DNA of 64,000 bases from Manihot esculenta (GCF_001659605.2 NC_035176.2:32296716-32360715); one strand, 5' to 3'; counted from the first letter of the stretch, positions 49,997-62,962 are shown. Numbers and translations: made by a program. Notes: a model not told the origin generated them from the sequence alone.

Positions 49997-51230
49997 TTTG
50001 TTTCGGAGACATTTTGTCCTTAGAAGACCACCCTGGTGTAGATAAACAAGAAATTAAGGCACTGAAGTGGTATAAGCTAATTTATTTACTGCTATCTTCA
50101 TATGGAAGGGAATTAGATGGTTGAGGACAGTTGGAGCAGGACCATGAACTCTTGCGCAAGTCATTTTATAATCTTGTCACTCCCACATGGGAGTGGATGT
50201 CAAGTTGTTTTCCTTCATTGTTGTGCAGTTATGTTGTCCTTTGGTAAAAGCATATAGGAATTTATATTTATATTATTGTCTTGATACTCTTCACGAAGGA
50301 AAGAAGAAAATTTAATGTTATTCTTTGAAAGTGTTATGGAGCCATTTTATTCATTATTTACTCTGCTTTGCCTTTCTTATTGGAAATTAGAGCATCACCA
50401 GTTTATAAATTTTCTCATGTGGTATAAACTATGCTTGTGTCTTGGGTTCTAAATTGCAATCTTTTAGGGGTAAGCTACCTAAGTTTTGAAGATTTCATGC
50501 TAATCATACACAGAGAACTAAGGTTCATCAGAGTAGAGATTCATGGTAAATACTTTGGTTTTAAATTATAGTGATATATGCAGTTGAAGCAAGCATATGA
50601 TCTTTCATTGAGGAAAAAGTTAAAAAGTTTGGCAAATAATGGAGACATTACTTGGTTAAAAAAAAAAAAATTATTGTTTGATAAATCATAATAAAGCAAT
50701 ATAATTAATCACATCATATAATTTCACATGTGTAGTAAACCCTTTTATAATTAATTAATTTAGAGATGTAAATTATGATGCTCATATAAAACAAATTTTT
50801 CTCTCATTAATTATCTTCATGTAAATTAAATACAATAACAAATAAATAAATAATAACAACAATATATTTTTAAATAGCTATATGAGATTGTTTTTCATGT
50901 ATTGTTTTTCATGTTTAATCACTATTATAATATTCTGAATAGAGTCTACTGTAAAATATGTTATTGTGAATTGGTATGATTTTATTAGAAGAATTAATGT
51001 GTTCAGGAAAGTAAACTGTGAGGATGAAATTGCTTTGCAAACTTAATTTAGGGGTTAATATGTAAGTTTTTCTATACTGTAGGGACTTGATTGTAAATTA
51101 CTTAAAGCGAAGGGTTTTGAGCCATTTATAAATTGACGGCAGCCGTCTAATATCCCTCTCGCGCGGAGCAGGTGCAGCTTCTAGAGACCCCAAGCAAGGC
51201 GAGGAAGGTTCTCGTTTGTTTGAAAGGAGA
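49997..51230. other. CESA1 3' UTR and intergenic DNA
   Basis: The 3' UTR probably ends near 50,300. AT-rich DNA follows without genes to about 51,130, where the Alba gene's leader starts. Confidence 0.45.
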
Positions 51231-51240
51231 TTTAGGGTTT
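51231..51240 (+). promoter_or_regulatory. Telo-box in the leader of the Alba gene
   Basis: TTTAGGGTTT (AAACCCTAAA in reverse) lies 42 bp upstream of the start codon. Telo-boxes are typical of leaders and promoters of plant translation and RNA-biology genes. Confidence 0.45.
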
Positions 51241-51281
51241 ATTGGTATCTCTCTGAAACTAGTAGCTAAACCGTAATCACA

Positions 51282-53195
51282 ATGGAGGGCGTAACAGAGG
51301 GCGTGAACAACTTGAACATCACAGATTCGGCTTCAGCCAACAAGAAAAATCGTATTCAAGTCTCTAACACCAAAAAACCCCTCTTTTTCTACGTTAATCT
51401 AGCCAAGGTACCCTAGTTTTCCTCTTTCTCTTACTCTGCTTTTCTTTTAGTTCTGTGATTTGTTTTGTCTTCTGCGAATTAGATGTGTGTGTTTGTGGAC
51501 GTAATATGCAAGTTAATTGTTGTTTTAGGGTTTTCTTTCTTTCTTTGCTTTCTTCCTCAGCCCGCCTATACCGTAGAATCTATGAATCAAAATTGGTGGA
51601 TTTTTATCTTTAATTATCAGTTCATTGACTTAGTTAGGTATTTTCTAATTTTATACGGTTTTCTCTCTCTATTTATCAGATCAGTTAAGAGAAATATTTA
51701 GTAAGTAGAAGTTTTTTATTTCATGGCTCAATCAATGTTTTTGTCGTTTTTGGGTCTTTATCGGTACAGGTTTGTACTCCCATTTTCCAGCTAATGGAAA
51801 GGGAAAATGGAATGGATTTTTCAGTTATAAAGTCATTGTAATAAGTGTATACTCACATTTGTTTTGTTAAATAGCCATTGAGGGTTTCATGGTTCTCTTT
51901 TGCAGAGATACATGCAGCAACACAATGAAGTCGAACTCTCTGCTCTTGGAATGGGTATCTTGTTTCTCTATATTCTTCCTTATGTATTTCCATATCCTTA
52001 TTAGTTATTTCCTTTTCGATACTTGTAAAACCACAAAAGTGAAAGGGAACCGCTGCAATATATATTTATAATATGTTCATTGTATGTGAACCATGAAAAT
52101 AGTATGTTATGTTCAGTCTTATTGTTATAGTTCATATAGCATTGACTCTTCTATTGTATCTACAGCTATAGCAACAGTTGTAACCATTGCTGAGATCTTG
52201 AAGAATAATGGGCTGGCTGTTGAGAAGAGTGCGACTTTTATTCCTTCCCATTCCCTTTGTTTTTAATTATTATTTCAAGCTTATTTTGAGAGCTCAGTAA
52301 CTTTCTTTTGCGCATAAACAGGGATCATGACTTCCACTGTTGACATGAGGGAGGAAACAGGAGGCCGACCTGTGCCAAAAGCAAAGGTAAATCCAAAGTA
52401 TAATTCCAGATTTGAGGTTGACTACGCAACTTGAGCATCTAAATCTCAATAAGAGAAGTGCTAATAATGAATATATGATACACATGCACTTTTTAAGATG
52501 AAACAATAATAATATACCATGAATGCATGGCATGCTTGGATTGTGTTATTTTCTGATGCATTATAGTCCAAAGTTCTTGTCAGCAGTTTGAGCACGTGTG
52601 TGAATTGGGTATTAAAAACCAGAGATGATACATGTGGATAATTTCCTTGGGGTTCCAAGAAGGGCACATGAGAATTTTTTATTATTGGTGAACTGTAAAC
52701 CTCTGCACTTGGAGCATTTCCATTGGTTATCTTACAGGGCAAGCTTGGTTTATGTGATAAACAATGGAACCAATAGGGAACTATTGATGCATGGCCTGCA
52801 TGGCTTGTATTCTTTGTGAATGAGCAATTATTCCAAAATTCTAGTCAGCATTTCGGTATTTGCATGGAGTAGTTACAAAAACGTTGATCTTGGAAGTGGA
52901 CAATTTCTATAATCAGTAGACGTTTGCTTACAAGTTGAACTGCTAGTTCTCTAGCGTGCAGATCTTGCGTGATTTTGTGTCTTGTGCCTCGAATTATGTC
53001 CAACTAATCTAATGTTATGATTGTTGTTAACGTAATCTTTTTTCTTTCCCCTGTATTTCTGCTTGAAGAGTTTATGGCTGATAATGTGATTTCCTTTCTT
53101 GTTAGATTGAAATATTGCTAGGAAAGACAGAAAAGTTTGATGAGTTGATGGCTGCTGCTACAGAGGAAGTGATAGATAATGATGAGCAGAGCTGA
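51282..53195 (+). CDS. Alba-domain DNA/RNA-binding protein (At2g34160-like)
   Basis: Five exons (51282-51407, 51906-51954, 52166-52228, 52322-52386, 53106-53195) join in frame to 130 aa, the length of Arabidopsis At2g34160. The Alba fold is recognisable: RIQVSNTKKPLFFYVNLAK, HNEVELSALGMAIATVVTIA, EILKNNGLAVEK, then MTSTVDM, a Gly-rich turn (REETGGRPVPKAK) and the last strand IEILLGKTEKFDEL. Short plant Alba proteins bind DNA or RNA and are linked with R-loop stability and mRNA regulation. The compact protein has no extra RGG tail, unlike the longer plant Albas. Confidence 0.95.
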
Positions 53196-53970
53196 GCTTT
53201 AAAGAACAAATTCAGTTTGTCTCTCGAGTTACGGCTGAAATCTGTGAACATCATAAGTTCATTGTGAACATCTGTAGCAAACTGTTTGAGATTGGATTTT
53301 ATCAAGTTTGTTAGCTGTTATTATAGGAGGTTTTGTAAAAACAGTGCACTTTGCTATTCAATTCCAAATCGTTTCCAGGCTCTATTCAAGTTAATTTACT
53401 GGTAATCGGCCATTCGGTAACTGACCTCCACACTTTATAACCAATCCCTCCTTTGAGTTAATGAACTAGTTTCTCTTGCCGAGAACATTTGGCGAGAGCA
53501 ACACAATGAAGCGCTTACTCTCTCATGGTATTATTGCAATTGGCCACGTATATGCAACCTTGTAATCTGTAAATCATAATGTTTGAGATGGTTCGATTTG
53601 TTGCTTTTTATAAAATAACAAAATAATTCTCAATAAATCAGAATATTGCATTCATATTACAATCTTGCATATACCAACGGTGAATCTGGGAACGTTCTCC
53701 AGACTGACATAAGACAGTCCAAACTGAAATTTGGTATGATAAGCCAACTCTCTTCAAAATTTAATTGTCTAATCGATTCTTTTACCCAGAAGGAAAGAAA
53801 ACAAAAACCATTAGATGTATCTCTAACCTTCTAAGCAAGGAAGGTTATTGACCAAATCCTAACAAAAAACCTCAGAATGGAGAAATTTGTAAAACGAATT
53901 TAGCTCTAGTATCAATCAGAAGTATCTCACTGTCCTTTGTTTCGAAAGATATAATGGTTCTTCGGCTCTT
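53196..53970. other. Convergent 3' regions of the Alba and BT1 genes
   Basis: No gene is seen. It presumably contains the two 3' UTRs, the BT1 side being about 300 nt (53,660-53,970). Confidence 0.45.
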
Positions 53971-56900
53971 CTACTGTTCTTCATCATCCTCTACCAATAT
54001 CCTCTTGCTTGCTTCATAACACATGAAAGCTATCCCCGCTGCAGGTACCAACTTCATGCAGCTGGGACCCAGACCTTTATATAAACCCTGGATCCCCTCC
54101 TGCTCAAGTATGCTTGCAAGTGCATGAAGTACATTCTTGTATACTTTTCTTCCACTGAGAGCTCCAACCTGCATATGCTTGCGTGCAACTTCAAGCGGAA
54201 AAGTTGCACTACTGGATATAGCTCCAGCAGCTGATCCAATTAAAAGGGTTTCAATGTTGCCAATCTTCTCTTGCTTGAAAACTTTTCGATATGCTTTCCG
54301 TAATGTGTCATAAGCAAAGTAATTTGCGGCAGCATATGGAATAACTCCAATGAGGCTAGGGGCAAGGCCTCTATAGAGCTCTGCAGGGCCCTCTTCGTGC
54401 AGTATTTTTAAGAATGCATCTAATATTCCATTATAAACTCCTCTCTGCAAATAAAATAACAAATCCCCTTGAGAAGAACACAACATATTCATGATTTAAA
54501 TCTCCAAGGGTGAGTTTTGTAAGTACCTGTATGGTTAATCGAGTTTTGACCAACTCAAGTGGATATGTCACCAAAGTTGAGCTAACTCCAGCACAGGCAC
54601 CAGCAATTAATGACGCAGGAATGGGAAGTTTAGGTTGCTCCCCCGGTTTGGGTGACAAGTTCTTATTCACAGTATCATATGCAAACAGCTGTGATGAGAG
54701 CAAATTATGTGTAAGCTAACATCTGAAATTAGATGATTACTTTGAATACGTGAAATAAAGTAACATGGCTTATTTTTCTTCTCATCCAACAAAACTACTG
54801 CAGAATACACTGCCATGTACCGTTTAGCATACGATTAGGGACATGATATGCACAAATTGAGATGAGCCAAATTTTGAAAAGTTCAAGCTTGGCTTGTTAT
54901 TTTCAGTTAGCTTGAGCTCATACTTGAGGCTTCTCTTGATTTATCGAGCTCAAGCTTGGCTTGCATTTAGCTTGTTTATCGAGCTTGATTGCAACTGAAA
55001 TTGTTAAGCTTGGCTGTAATTAGTCAAATTACTAAAAAGAATTATAATTTTTATATTACCTAAAATTTATTTAATGAGATCTAATACTAATGCCACAGAA
55101 TAGTCATAATTTTAAATAATAGTTAATATTTCTTAGAATAGTCAAAAGTACATTTATTTCATTTACAACACTATAAATAACAATAATTAACATAAATGAT
55201 CCAAACTCCAATACCGTGTGCTAAACTAAAGAGCTAATAGATGAGACAGTGTTCATGAGCTTGTATGATGAGACTATTCATAAAGCCTAAATGTGCTAGC
55301 TTGCAAAACACCAAAAAACAAAGTTGTCTTTTTTTTTTTGTGTGGGGTGGGGGGTTTACAGACATATGTTGATGCCGGTCAAAGAAATTGAGACTACTAG
55401 AGAACTCAAGCGGAGAGTGAAGCAATCTAGAATTCAATATACGGCAAACAAGAACTAGAAAGGAACTTATTTTGGAAAGTATGTCTCTGTATGACCATCT
55501 TCACTATTTATATAATAATGTGAGAAATAACTGCTTCTGGCAAGGGGAAAAAAAGAACATAAAGGAAAACTAATAAAAGCTAAACTGAAACAATAAGAGA
55601 TTTTAATGGGTGTGTTTATATGACTATCATCACTAATTACATGATGAAATGAACAACAATTGCTTTATATGACAATCACAACTCCTTTTGACATAGAGTA
55701 GAAATTGAATTAGTGCGAATAAATGCTAACAAAGTCTGGAAGAGATGAGCTCATAGGACAAACATCACTATTTATATGATCACAAATATGGAAACATCAA
55801 TGTTTATAAGGTGATCACAAAAATCCATTCCGCCAAATGAGGAGAAAATAAAAGTAATATTGACAAACAATACTCGCTTCGCCCCATAAATATAGACTTG
55901 CTTTCCTTTTTCATCCATCCCAAATTGTATGCCACTTTCATTTTTGAGATGTTTATTTACTTGTTAACTTCCTAATATACTTATATTTGATATGCATTGA
56001 GAAGTAATGAATTTTTCCTAATATATCCTCTAATATATTGCTCCGTATACTCCGTTGCCGAGTTACTATAGAAATTAATCAATTTTACTTTTAACTATAT
56101 TACTATATTTTCTTAATCCATGTTAAAGAAACCAATCAACATATCTGTGGGAGGGAGTAAAAACATGAAAAACATTAACCCTATCTCAAGAAACACATGC
56201 TTATATCACACTAATTTTGAAATGGATAAATCTAGAGCTGCACTTAGGAGAGGTCACAGCACCTCATCTTAGCACATGGATGCACTCTAACTGTCGCTTC
56301 ACTGATGTTCAAACCTGTGTTCATGACAAGTTCACCATGAATTTAAAACTAATTTTCACTAAATTTTTAATACCATAATTGTGATGCTTTTAGCTGAGAA
56401 TCAAATAATGAAGCCAGCAAGTACAATCACTAGAGAACAGTCATTCATACAATGAACATTTAAAAAAAAAAAAAAAGTAAACAAAAAGATAAAAATGTAA
56501 TGTAACAAAAAGCTAACCAGGTCAGAAACAAACAACTTATTTAGTTCCATTATTATTTATCAGCTCTCCGTGTGGAAACTCGGCCATACAAGTGAATCAA
56601 CAAGGAAATTGAAACAAACATAAGAAGAGGATGGCAACAAAGAAACGAGGCTCCAAATGGTTATAATAAGAATGTAACTTACCTCGACCCTGAACAACAA
56701 AGTCGCAAAGAATATATTACAGAGTACACATAATTGCAGAACGGATTTATAAGCATTACTAAGCATTGAATAAAAAGACAATAAATCTATAAACAATGAT
56801 AAAACAAACATAACTCGTAGCAAGCAAGCAAGCAATCCACACTGGTAAGCGTCTCCATGAAGATGGAAATTAAAATTTTGAAAGAATTTGTTACCTCTAT

Positions 56901-57410
56901 GGCCTTGCTTGGTGCTACCCGAATCACATTAACCAAATTGCCTCTAAACAATCCCTTCCATCCATCAGTCTTCATTATATTATGAAACACCTCAGTTGTG
57001 GTATGCCCACTGCTCCCCACCATCAGATGAGTCCTTATGGTCTCCAGTGGAGCAACGGCGGTCCTTGAGACAGCCCCAGCTATTCCACCACTAATTAACC
57101 GTCTCACCATTGGATTTTTAACCTTAAGCTTCAACTTAAGCCCACCCTTCTTCTTCTTCTTAAGAGTCCCTTCCTCCTCCTGGACCCCTACAAATGACAA
57201 ATACTTTTCACACAAATCAGCGTACAGAGATTTTATGCTGCTATTATCACTGGGATTCGGGAAGCCCATCCCCATCTGATTAACGCTGGCAAAAAGGCCT
57301 CCACCAGGAAGATATTGCCCATCTTGAAAGCTCCATTGAGACCCCAAATAAGAAACTGAGAAAAATCCATCCTTTTTGTCATCAAATACCTCGATTGCTC
57401 GCTTACCCAT
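53971..57410 (-). CDS. BT1: Brittle-1-type adenine nucleotide carrier BT1, plastidial
   Basis: Three exons (57410-56895, 54688-54527, 54444-53971) give 383 aa; Arabidopsis BT1 has about 390. I chose the ATG that gives MGKRAIEVFDDKKDGFFSVS, the family N terminus. Residues 1-95 are a low-complexity targeting region ending in a Lys-rich block (LKKKKKGGLKLKLKVKNP). Three mitochondrial-carrier repeats follow, each with Px[DE]xx[KR]: PLETIRTHLM (about 121), PLELVKTRLTIQ (about 214) and PLEVARKHMQ in the last exon. The GLFRGNLVNVIRVAPSKAIE and GLYKGLGPSCMKLVPAAGIA motifs are typical. BT1 carriers exchange adenine nucleotides, or ADP-glucose in cereal endosperm, across the plastid envelope; dual plastid/mitochondrial targeting is reported. 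Intron 1 (2.2 kb) holds a MITE. Confidence 0.95.
54830..55030. repeat. Degenerate GCTTGAGCTC-type repeat in BT1 intron 1
   Basis: Multiple copies of CTCAAGCTTGGCTTG, AGCTTGAGCTC and TATCGAGCTTG-like words lie in about 130 bp. This looks like a decayed end of a common plant foldback element. Confidence 0.4.
55873..56157. mobile_element. Stowaway-like MITE in BT1 intron 1
   Basis: A 285-bp AT-rich block is bounded by imperfect terminal inverted repeats (left CTCGCTTCGCCCCATA; right GGGAGGGAG, that is CTCCCTCCC in reverse) and by TA dinucleotides (55871-55872, 56158-56159). It has no coding capacity. TA duplication with CTCCCTCCG-like ends is the signature of Stowaway (Tc1/mariner-related) elements. 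Confidence 0.65.
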
Positions 57411-59180
57411 CAATCAAAATCCTGTAAATGAAATCCTTTTTGGGATTTAGTGAGTACCCCAACCTATTTTTCTCATACAAGTAGAAATATTGGAGTGTTT
57501 GACAGTCAAATATCAGCTTTTGGTGAAATGGGTATCCGAAAAATCCATTTTTTGATTAAAAAACAAAAGGAAAGAAAGATAATTGAGGAAATGGAAGAAA
57601 GGGGGGCGTGGCTGAAAAATCCAATAAGCAAAGACGATGAAACCAAGGGAAAAGAAAGGGAATGCAAATTGAGAAACCTAGATAGCAAGAGAGAGAAAGG
57701 GGGGTTAGGTGAATCTCAATATCTCTCTCTCCCTCTCCTTCTCAGGTTACAAAAAAAATTATTCTGAGTATTTAAATAGTCTGAGAGTTCAGTTGATGGG
57801 CTGCTGGAGTTAGGTTTTGCTTTCTACTTCAGAAGACCCCTTGGGAATATGACTCTTCACTCTATTGAATTTGCTTCTTTTTTTTTCCATTATCACAGAT
57901 TCAATATTTATTATATTTCTTGGCCATAATATTTTAGAACCATTTTTTTCCATTTGTAATTTTTTAAAAAAGCCAACTTTAAATGTTTCAATGGTTTTCT
58001 TTATTTACTACATGGAAGAAAATTTTTAATTTTATGTGTTAAATATTCTCGAAAATAAATAATTTTCCAATGTTTTTCCAGTGAGTTAATATTGGGATTT
58101 GGTCCGATTTGTGGTCTAATTATTTGGAATCTTGAAAAATAAACAAATAGTATTTCAAGCAGCCCCAGATACAGCTACCAATTTTGACCACTGTTATATT
58201 TAATTATTTTATTTTTGTTTGAAGGAATTTATGATTTTTTAATAGAAAACTTTTGAAATTTTTAGTTTATAAGCACATCAATCAATTGCTAAGAATTTTT
58301 TTAAAAAAATTTATGTTAATATTTAGAAAATTTTTCTTCATTTTAAATAATAAAAAACTATGAAATCTTAAAATCATAATTTTTTTACTTTATTCTACAT
58401 ATTCTAAATAAAAATTATTAATTTCTTACCAATTAATTTTGAAAAAAATTGTCAAATGAGTGCATTTTCCATAATAGATTATTAACCAATCCCCTCGGTC
58501 ACTATAAAAGAAATTTATGAATAATGGAAAAAAATCGGTTAAATCTGATCTACATAAAGCTTTTTAAGGTATAAAATTATTATTAAATCAATATAAAAAT
58601 TATTAATTATATATTTATATTATATAAATTCGATTTAAACAACTTGACATGTTAAATAATATATAATTAATAATTTAAAAGAGAAAAATCTTTCAATTTG
58701 TTGAATTTTAATAAATGAAGTTGGGAGATGGGTCATTTTCATTTGGTATGATATCAAATAGAATTTCCCCCCTTAATAATTTTTTAAAAAAGGCGCAAAA
58801 TTATTTAATTTAATTTAATTTAATTTATTTAAATAAACTTTTTTTTTTATATTGGATGTGTTTATATTTTAAATTTTTTTAAATAACTTCTGTTCTGTTA
58901 AATTTTTATATGATTTATTAATGTAATATAATGATTCTCAATCTATTAAACTTTAATTATTTATGATCATAATATAAATTTATCATCAGCTATTTTCTTA
59001 ATTAAATTTGGTTTATATATTTTAATTTTTAATATTTATTTATTAATATAAATTAAATTAAATTATAACTCATTATTTATATTGCACGGAATTACTAATT
59101 TTTTTTGTAAGAATAACAAATATTAATAGTAAAATTATATATCATTTGGTAAATTTGAAAAATTTGTAATCTAATGAAAA
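57411..59180. other. BT1 upstream region and AT-rich intergenic DNA
   Basis: 57,411-57,770 is purine-rich and CT-repeat containing (TCTCTCTCTCCCTCTCC near 57,723) and looks like BT1 leader and promoter. The rest is extremely AT-rich with no genes. Confidence 0.4.
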
Positions 59181-59189
59181 ATTAGAAAT

Positions 59190-59640
59190 ATAATGAACTA
59201 TAGAAGTAGGGAAAAAGAAAAAGGAAAGGGAAAGGGAAGGGGAGAAAGAAGCAGGGATAGGGTTTGTCATCTTCTTTCTTGTTTTGATTCTTACTTTCGC
59301 TTTCCGCTTTGTCTTACTTGTGTTTTCAGTTTTCTGGTGTTTCCTTTGTCTAAAGTTTTTATTTTTCTGAACTGTAGTCCCTCTTGATTCTCCTTCGCCG
59401 GAGATGGGTGTGTAGCCATTTTCTTTTTATCTTTTCTCTCTTTTTCATCCGTTGTTAGTTTGTGTTCTTTTTCATAGTTTTTGTGTTGGCTTTAAGAAGG
59501 AATTTGCTACTGATTTGGTTTAGAGGGCTTCAATTTTGACTTCCGATGAGAAGGAATCCTGATTTCTTTAAGAAGGAACCTGGCTAAACCCATGCCCAAG
59601 CCCAAGCCCAATATCAGAATCCTGGGATGCATGACTCCGT
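59190..59640 (+). other. Less AT-rich block, possible decayed gene 5' end
   Basis: Composition shifts here: a purine-rich start (GAAAAAGGAAAGGGAAAGGG), then T/C-rich DNA resembling a plant leader, and an ATG at about 59,404 followed after two codons by a stop. A 64-codon frame (59193-59387) has no domain. It could be a transcribed leader fragment, but I cannot support a gene. Confidence 0.2.
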
Positions 59641-61173
59641 TAACAAAGCCTTTACAACACATACTAAATAATTATACAATAAAAATTTAAAAATAACTTT
59701 TAGAAGAAAATAAAAATTGAGAAGGTGTGTAAAGAAATCAGAAGACAATTATTTTGAATTTTCAATAATCAATTAAATGGTTTATTTTTTAGTATAATAC
59801 AAGATAATTCATCATTCCCCTTCTCTTTTATTATAGATAATTGAATCTGATTAATGGGGAAAAGATTCCCATCTTCTCTAACCAAGTTTTAGTTTGTTGC
59901 ATGAGAAAGCAAATTATGTTATTTGAAGGTTTTTTTCACTTATAGAGAAGCAAAGATGATATATTAATGGATCAAAATTTTATAATTTTAGAGAGGATTT
60001 TAATAGCATTAAAATAAAATTGATTAACCAATTTCAATATGCTTTGAGCTTATTAACCGTCAGTACAGAAAAAGCTCCAACTGGAAGGCCGAAATTGCAA
60101 TTTTTTTAAAAAAGTTGCAATTTGGGGCTCAAATTATGGAGCATGTACATCACTCGTAAGAAGTAATCAATTTTTTAAGCTGAAATGAACCAACACACCC
60201 CATGGGCCTGTAGTCCAAAACAGAAGCATATAATATAATGAACGAAATGGGCTACACATTTCACTTGCTCAGAGTTCAGACTACTCCCTCCCACCAATTA
60301 GAGAACAGCCTTATCTTCTTTCACTAATTAAATACACGATTTTAATTTTTCTTTTAACATGTAAACTGCATTTAAAGTTCTATAAACAACAAATAAGAGA
60401 ATCAATTTCGGGACCTCAATGCTTTTTGCAGGTCCAGGCAATACACATGTAATTTACGACCACTCTTTCACCAACCTTTGGATTTTCAGATGACATGTGT
60501 AGCACTCATATTATTTATGGGATGACAAGTAGTCCCACTGCACAGCCCAAAGTAAACTGTAGCTAAACCAAGAATCTAGAAGTAATACTGTATATATATA
60601 TATACACATATACATATACATATACATACATGAGAAGAGAGATTTCTTTAATTTGTTCTGTTCTCAACTATAATACAGTACAAAGACAATTCCATGTAGA
60701 CAATAATTTAATGAATAGAAAAGTATACCCTAAAAATAAGAAGAAAATAAACCATAAAAAACTATCAAGTACTTTTTTTTAAAAGAATAATTATATCATT
60801 TACTTGTTAAAATTTATATAAATATGTGCTGTACATTGTTTTTTGGGAGAATGACACCGCCACACTCATTCTATACAGCCGCCCAACCTTTGGCTGTAAG
60901 CGACAGGCACTATTTCTATATGGGTTGGCTACATAAATGATTTTAAGATTTGGGTGTCATCTTAGCACTTGGGTTAGTGCATGCCTTAGTGGCTCAGAGT
61001 CTTATGTACTTATCTCAAAATAAAAACAAAGCATGCAAAACCCATTATGAAAATGGAATTTGGCTGATGATTAGTCACAGTCATTTATATCCATTTGTTT
61101 AATATGTTCTTCATCATGCTCATTAATTACTTCCAATTACTCACCAAAACTCACCAAAATCAACCATATCAAG
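59641..61173. other. Intergenic DNA with repeat fragments
   Basis: AT-rich. CTCCCTCCCACCAATTAGAG at about 60,285 looks like one end of another Stowaway-type MITE without a clear partner. A TA/CATA microsatellite lies at 60,593-60,631. No gene is seen. Confidence 0.35.
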
Positions 61174-61650
61174 TGATGACCGCTGGATTTCTCCACCCCG
61201 ATCTGGCCCATTAGGATAACCCATACTCTGAAAGTTTCTAAGTCTCCTCCAAGAGCCAGATCCAGCCCGCTCAGTTTAAAAACCGGGCTCCAGTCAGATT
61301 CTTTAATCAGACCGGCCTAGCTCTTTCGGCCCAATGAACAGATTCCCTCTGGACCTAGTCTTAGCTTTATCTTCCAGCCCAACTCGGAACTAGGAAGGAA
61401 TTCAGCCAATTTGTCCCTCCGCATGCGTGCCCGGGGAGAATCAGGGGCCGTTACGCATGGGGCAGAGATCTGATTTCCTCGTCGTCCGTATCAATGTGGC
61501 AGGGACAGGTGGCTCAGTGATAGCCAGTCCGTTATACGTCATTAGCGGAGGAAACAGATAAAAGGGGAGATACTCCCCTCTAGGTCTAAGTTTTTTTCCA
61601 AGCTTACAGAACCCTAGTAAAATCCTATTTTTCTGGATCCCAGATCATCA
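61174..61650 (+). mobile_element. 477-bp LTR of a truncated retrotransposon
   Basis: The block begins TGATGA and ends TCATCA, a perfect 6-bp inverted terminus of the TG...CA type. Two bases after its end lies a primer-binding site. It is more GC-rich than its surroundings and has a TATA-like GATAAAAGG near 61,555. No gag/pol frame and no second LTR follow in the window, so the element is truncated shortly after the primer-binding site. Confidence 0.7.
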
Positions 61651-61652
61651 AA

Positions 61653-61670
61653 TGGCGCCGTCTGTGGGAC
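61653..61670 (+). other. Retrotransposon primer-binding site
   Basis: TGGCGCCGTCTGTGGGAC matches the TGGCGCC-type tRNA 3'-end complement commonly found just inside the 5' LTR of plant Gypsy elements. It starts two bases after the LTR terminus. Confidence 0.65.
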
Positions 61671-61744
61671 AAAAATAACCTGGTCCACATGAGTACGATG
61701 CGCTGAGCGAGCACGCTCAGGCCTGCATGGGGGAGAAAGAACCC

Positions 61745-61930
61745 TACGCAGGTGGACCATAGGTATCCCACATCGGAAAGAGGTTGAAAGGGAGAAAGCC
61801 TTATAAGTCTCTGCTCTTGAAACCCCAGTGGACGCGTTTTAAGCAAAACCGTGCGGCCTTAAGTCAAAGCGAACAATATTTACTGATGTGGACCCAGAAC
61901 CAAGATGACTCAACGTCATCATGAGGTATT
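61745..61930 (+). mobile_element. Fragment of a TCCCACATCGG-type LTR
   Basis: TCCCACATCGGAAAGAGG is followed by CCTTATAAGTCTCTGCTCTT and AAACCCCAGTGGACGCGTTT. I recall this order as a repeat (LTR promoter with a TATAA) common in dicot genomes. It abuts the truncated element on its left. Borders and family are uncertain. Confidence 0.4.
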
Positions 61931-62280
61931 CATTTAAGCACAAAATCAGCCACAGAATATATAGCACTACATTAGGAGAAGGGAAACTGAATACAAAAAC
62001 TTGCTTAATTAAGGAAAAAAATGATTTAACTAATTAAAATCAAAGTACTTCCACTAATAAATCAAGTGGTTAAGTGATAATCAGAGATACTACGCATGCT
62101 TCATACTATCATTATCGTTTTCAAGCTCCCACACACATATATTCAAAGACAAAGCAAATTAAATTAAATTAAATCCATAAAAAGATATATCTAAAATTCA
62201 AGTTGATAATAATAATGCACCCTGACTTGTGCATGCTTCGATTCAGAACCAGTATAAATATATGACTGCAAATCGAGGTG
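61931..62280. other. Upstream region of the EG45-like gene
   Basis: AT-rich. TATAAATATATG at about 62,253, 70 bp upstream of the start codon, is a plausible TATA box. Confidence 0.45.
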
Positions 62281-62325
62281 ATGCTCAGGAATAGAATAGA
62301 AGTGGTCCAAGCTCGGCTTACCAAA

Positions 62326-62962
62326 ATGAGGTCATACACCACAGGCTTAACCTTAAGCCTCTTCCTGTTATTCTTGTGCTTTCAGTTTCCAGCAACTTTA
62401 GGAGATGTCGGGACGGCCAAGTCTTATGATCCTCCCTACCTGCGTATGTAGCTTCCCTTGCATCTTAACTATATCTTATTATATCTCAAAAAACAAAAGT
62501 ATATACTTTGTTAATTTGCTTGTTGATTACCAATGAGCTATAGCTTGATGTTCCTCCGAGTACCATATTTACGAGCAAGTTTTTGCTTTCTAATCGTTCA
62601 TCATTCATCTTCCAGTATAAGACTACAAACTAAACTTGTCTGATTCAGTTTCTTGTTTGTTTTACTGTACTAATGAAGCAACGAAATGCAATGGTTACGA
62701 CCAAGATCAGTTCCCCGAGGGCGGATATTTTGCTGCAGCCAGTGATGGCTTATGGGACAATGGAGCTGCTTGTGGTCGGAAATACCGCATGCGGTGCATC
62801 AGCGGCCCCAGGAGAGCGTGTAATGGTGGATCCATAGTTGTGCAGGTGGTGGATTTTTGTCGTGATAGTCCATGCTCTGCCACATTGATGCTCTCCAACA
62901 AAGCCTTTGACGCTGTCTCAAGAATCCCCACTGCCAAAATCAATGTTGAATATATACAGTAA
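62326..62962 (+). CDS. EG45-like / plant natriuretic peptide-like secreted protein
   Basis: Two exons (62326-62443, 62679-62962) give 133 aa. Residues 1-26 form a signal peptide (MRSYTTGLTLSLFLLFLCFQ then FPATLGD). The mature part is a single expansin-like double-psi beta-barrel: GTAKSYDPPYL, CNGYDQDQFPEGGYFAAASD, GLWDNGAACGRKYRMRC and VVQVVDFCRDSPCSATLMLS. Six Cys can pair, and there is no C-terminal expansin CBM63 domain. This is the PNP-A/EG45/blight-associated p12 family: mobile apoplastic proteins affecting water and ion balance and stress responses. The split codon at the intron (c|ca, Pro) restores the family motif PPYLPTKC. Confidence 0.93.
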
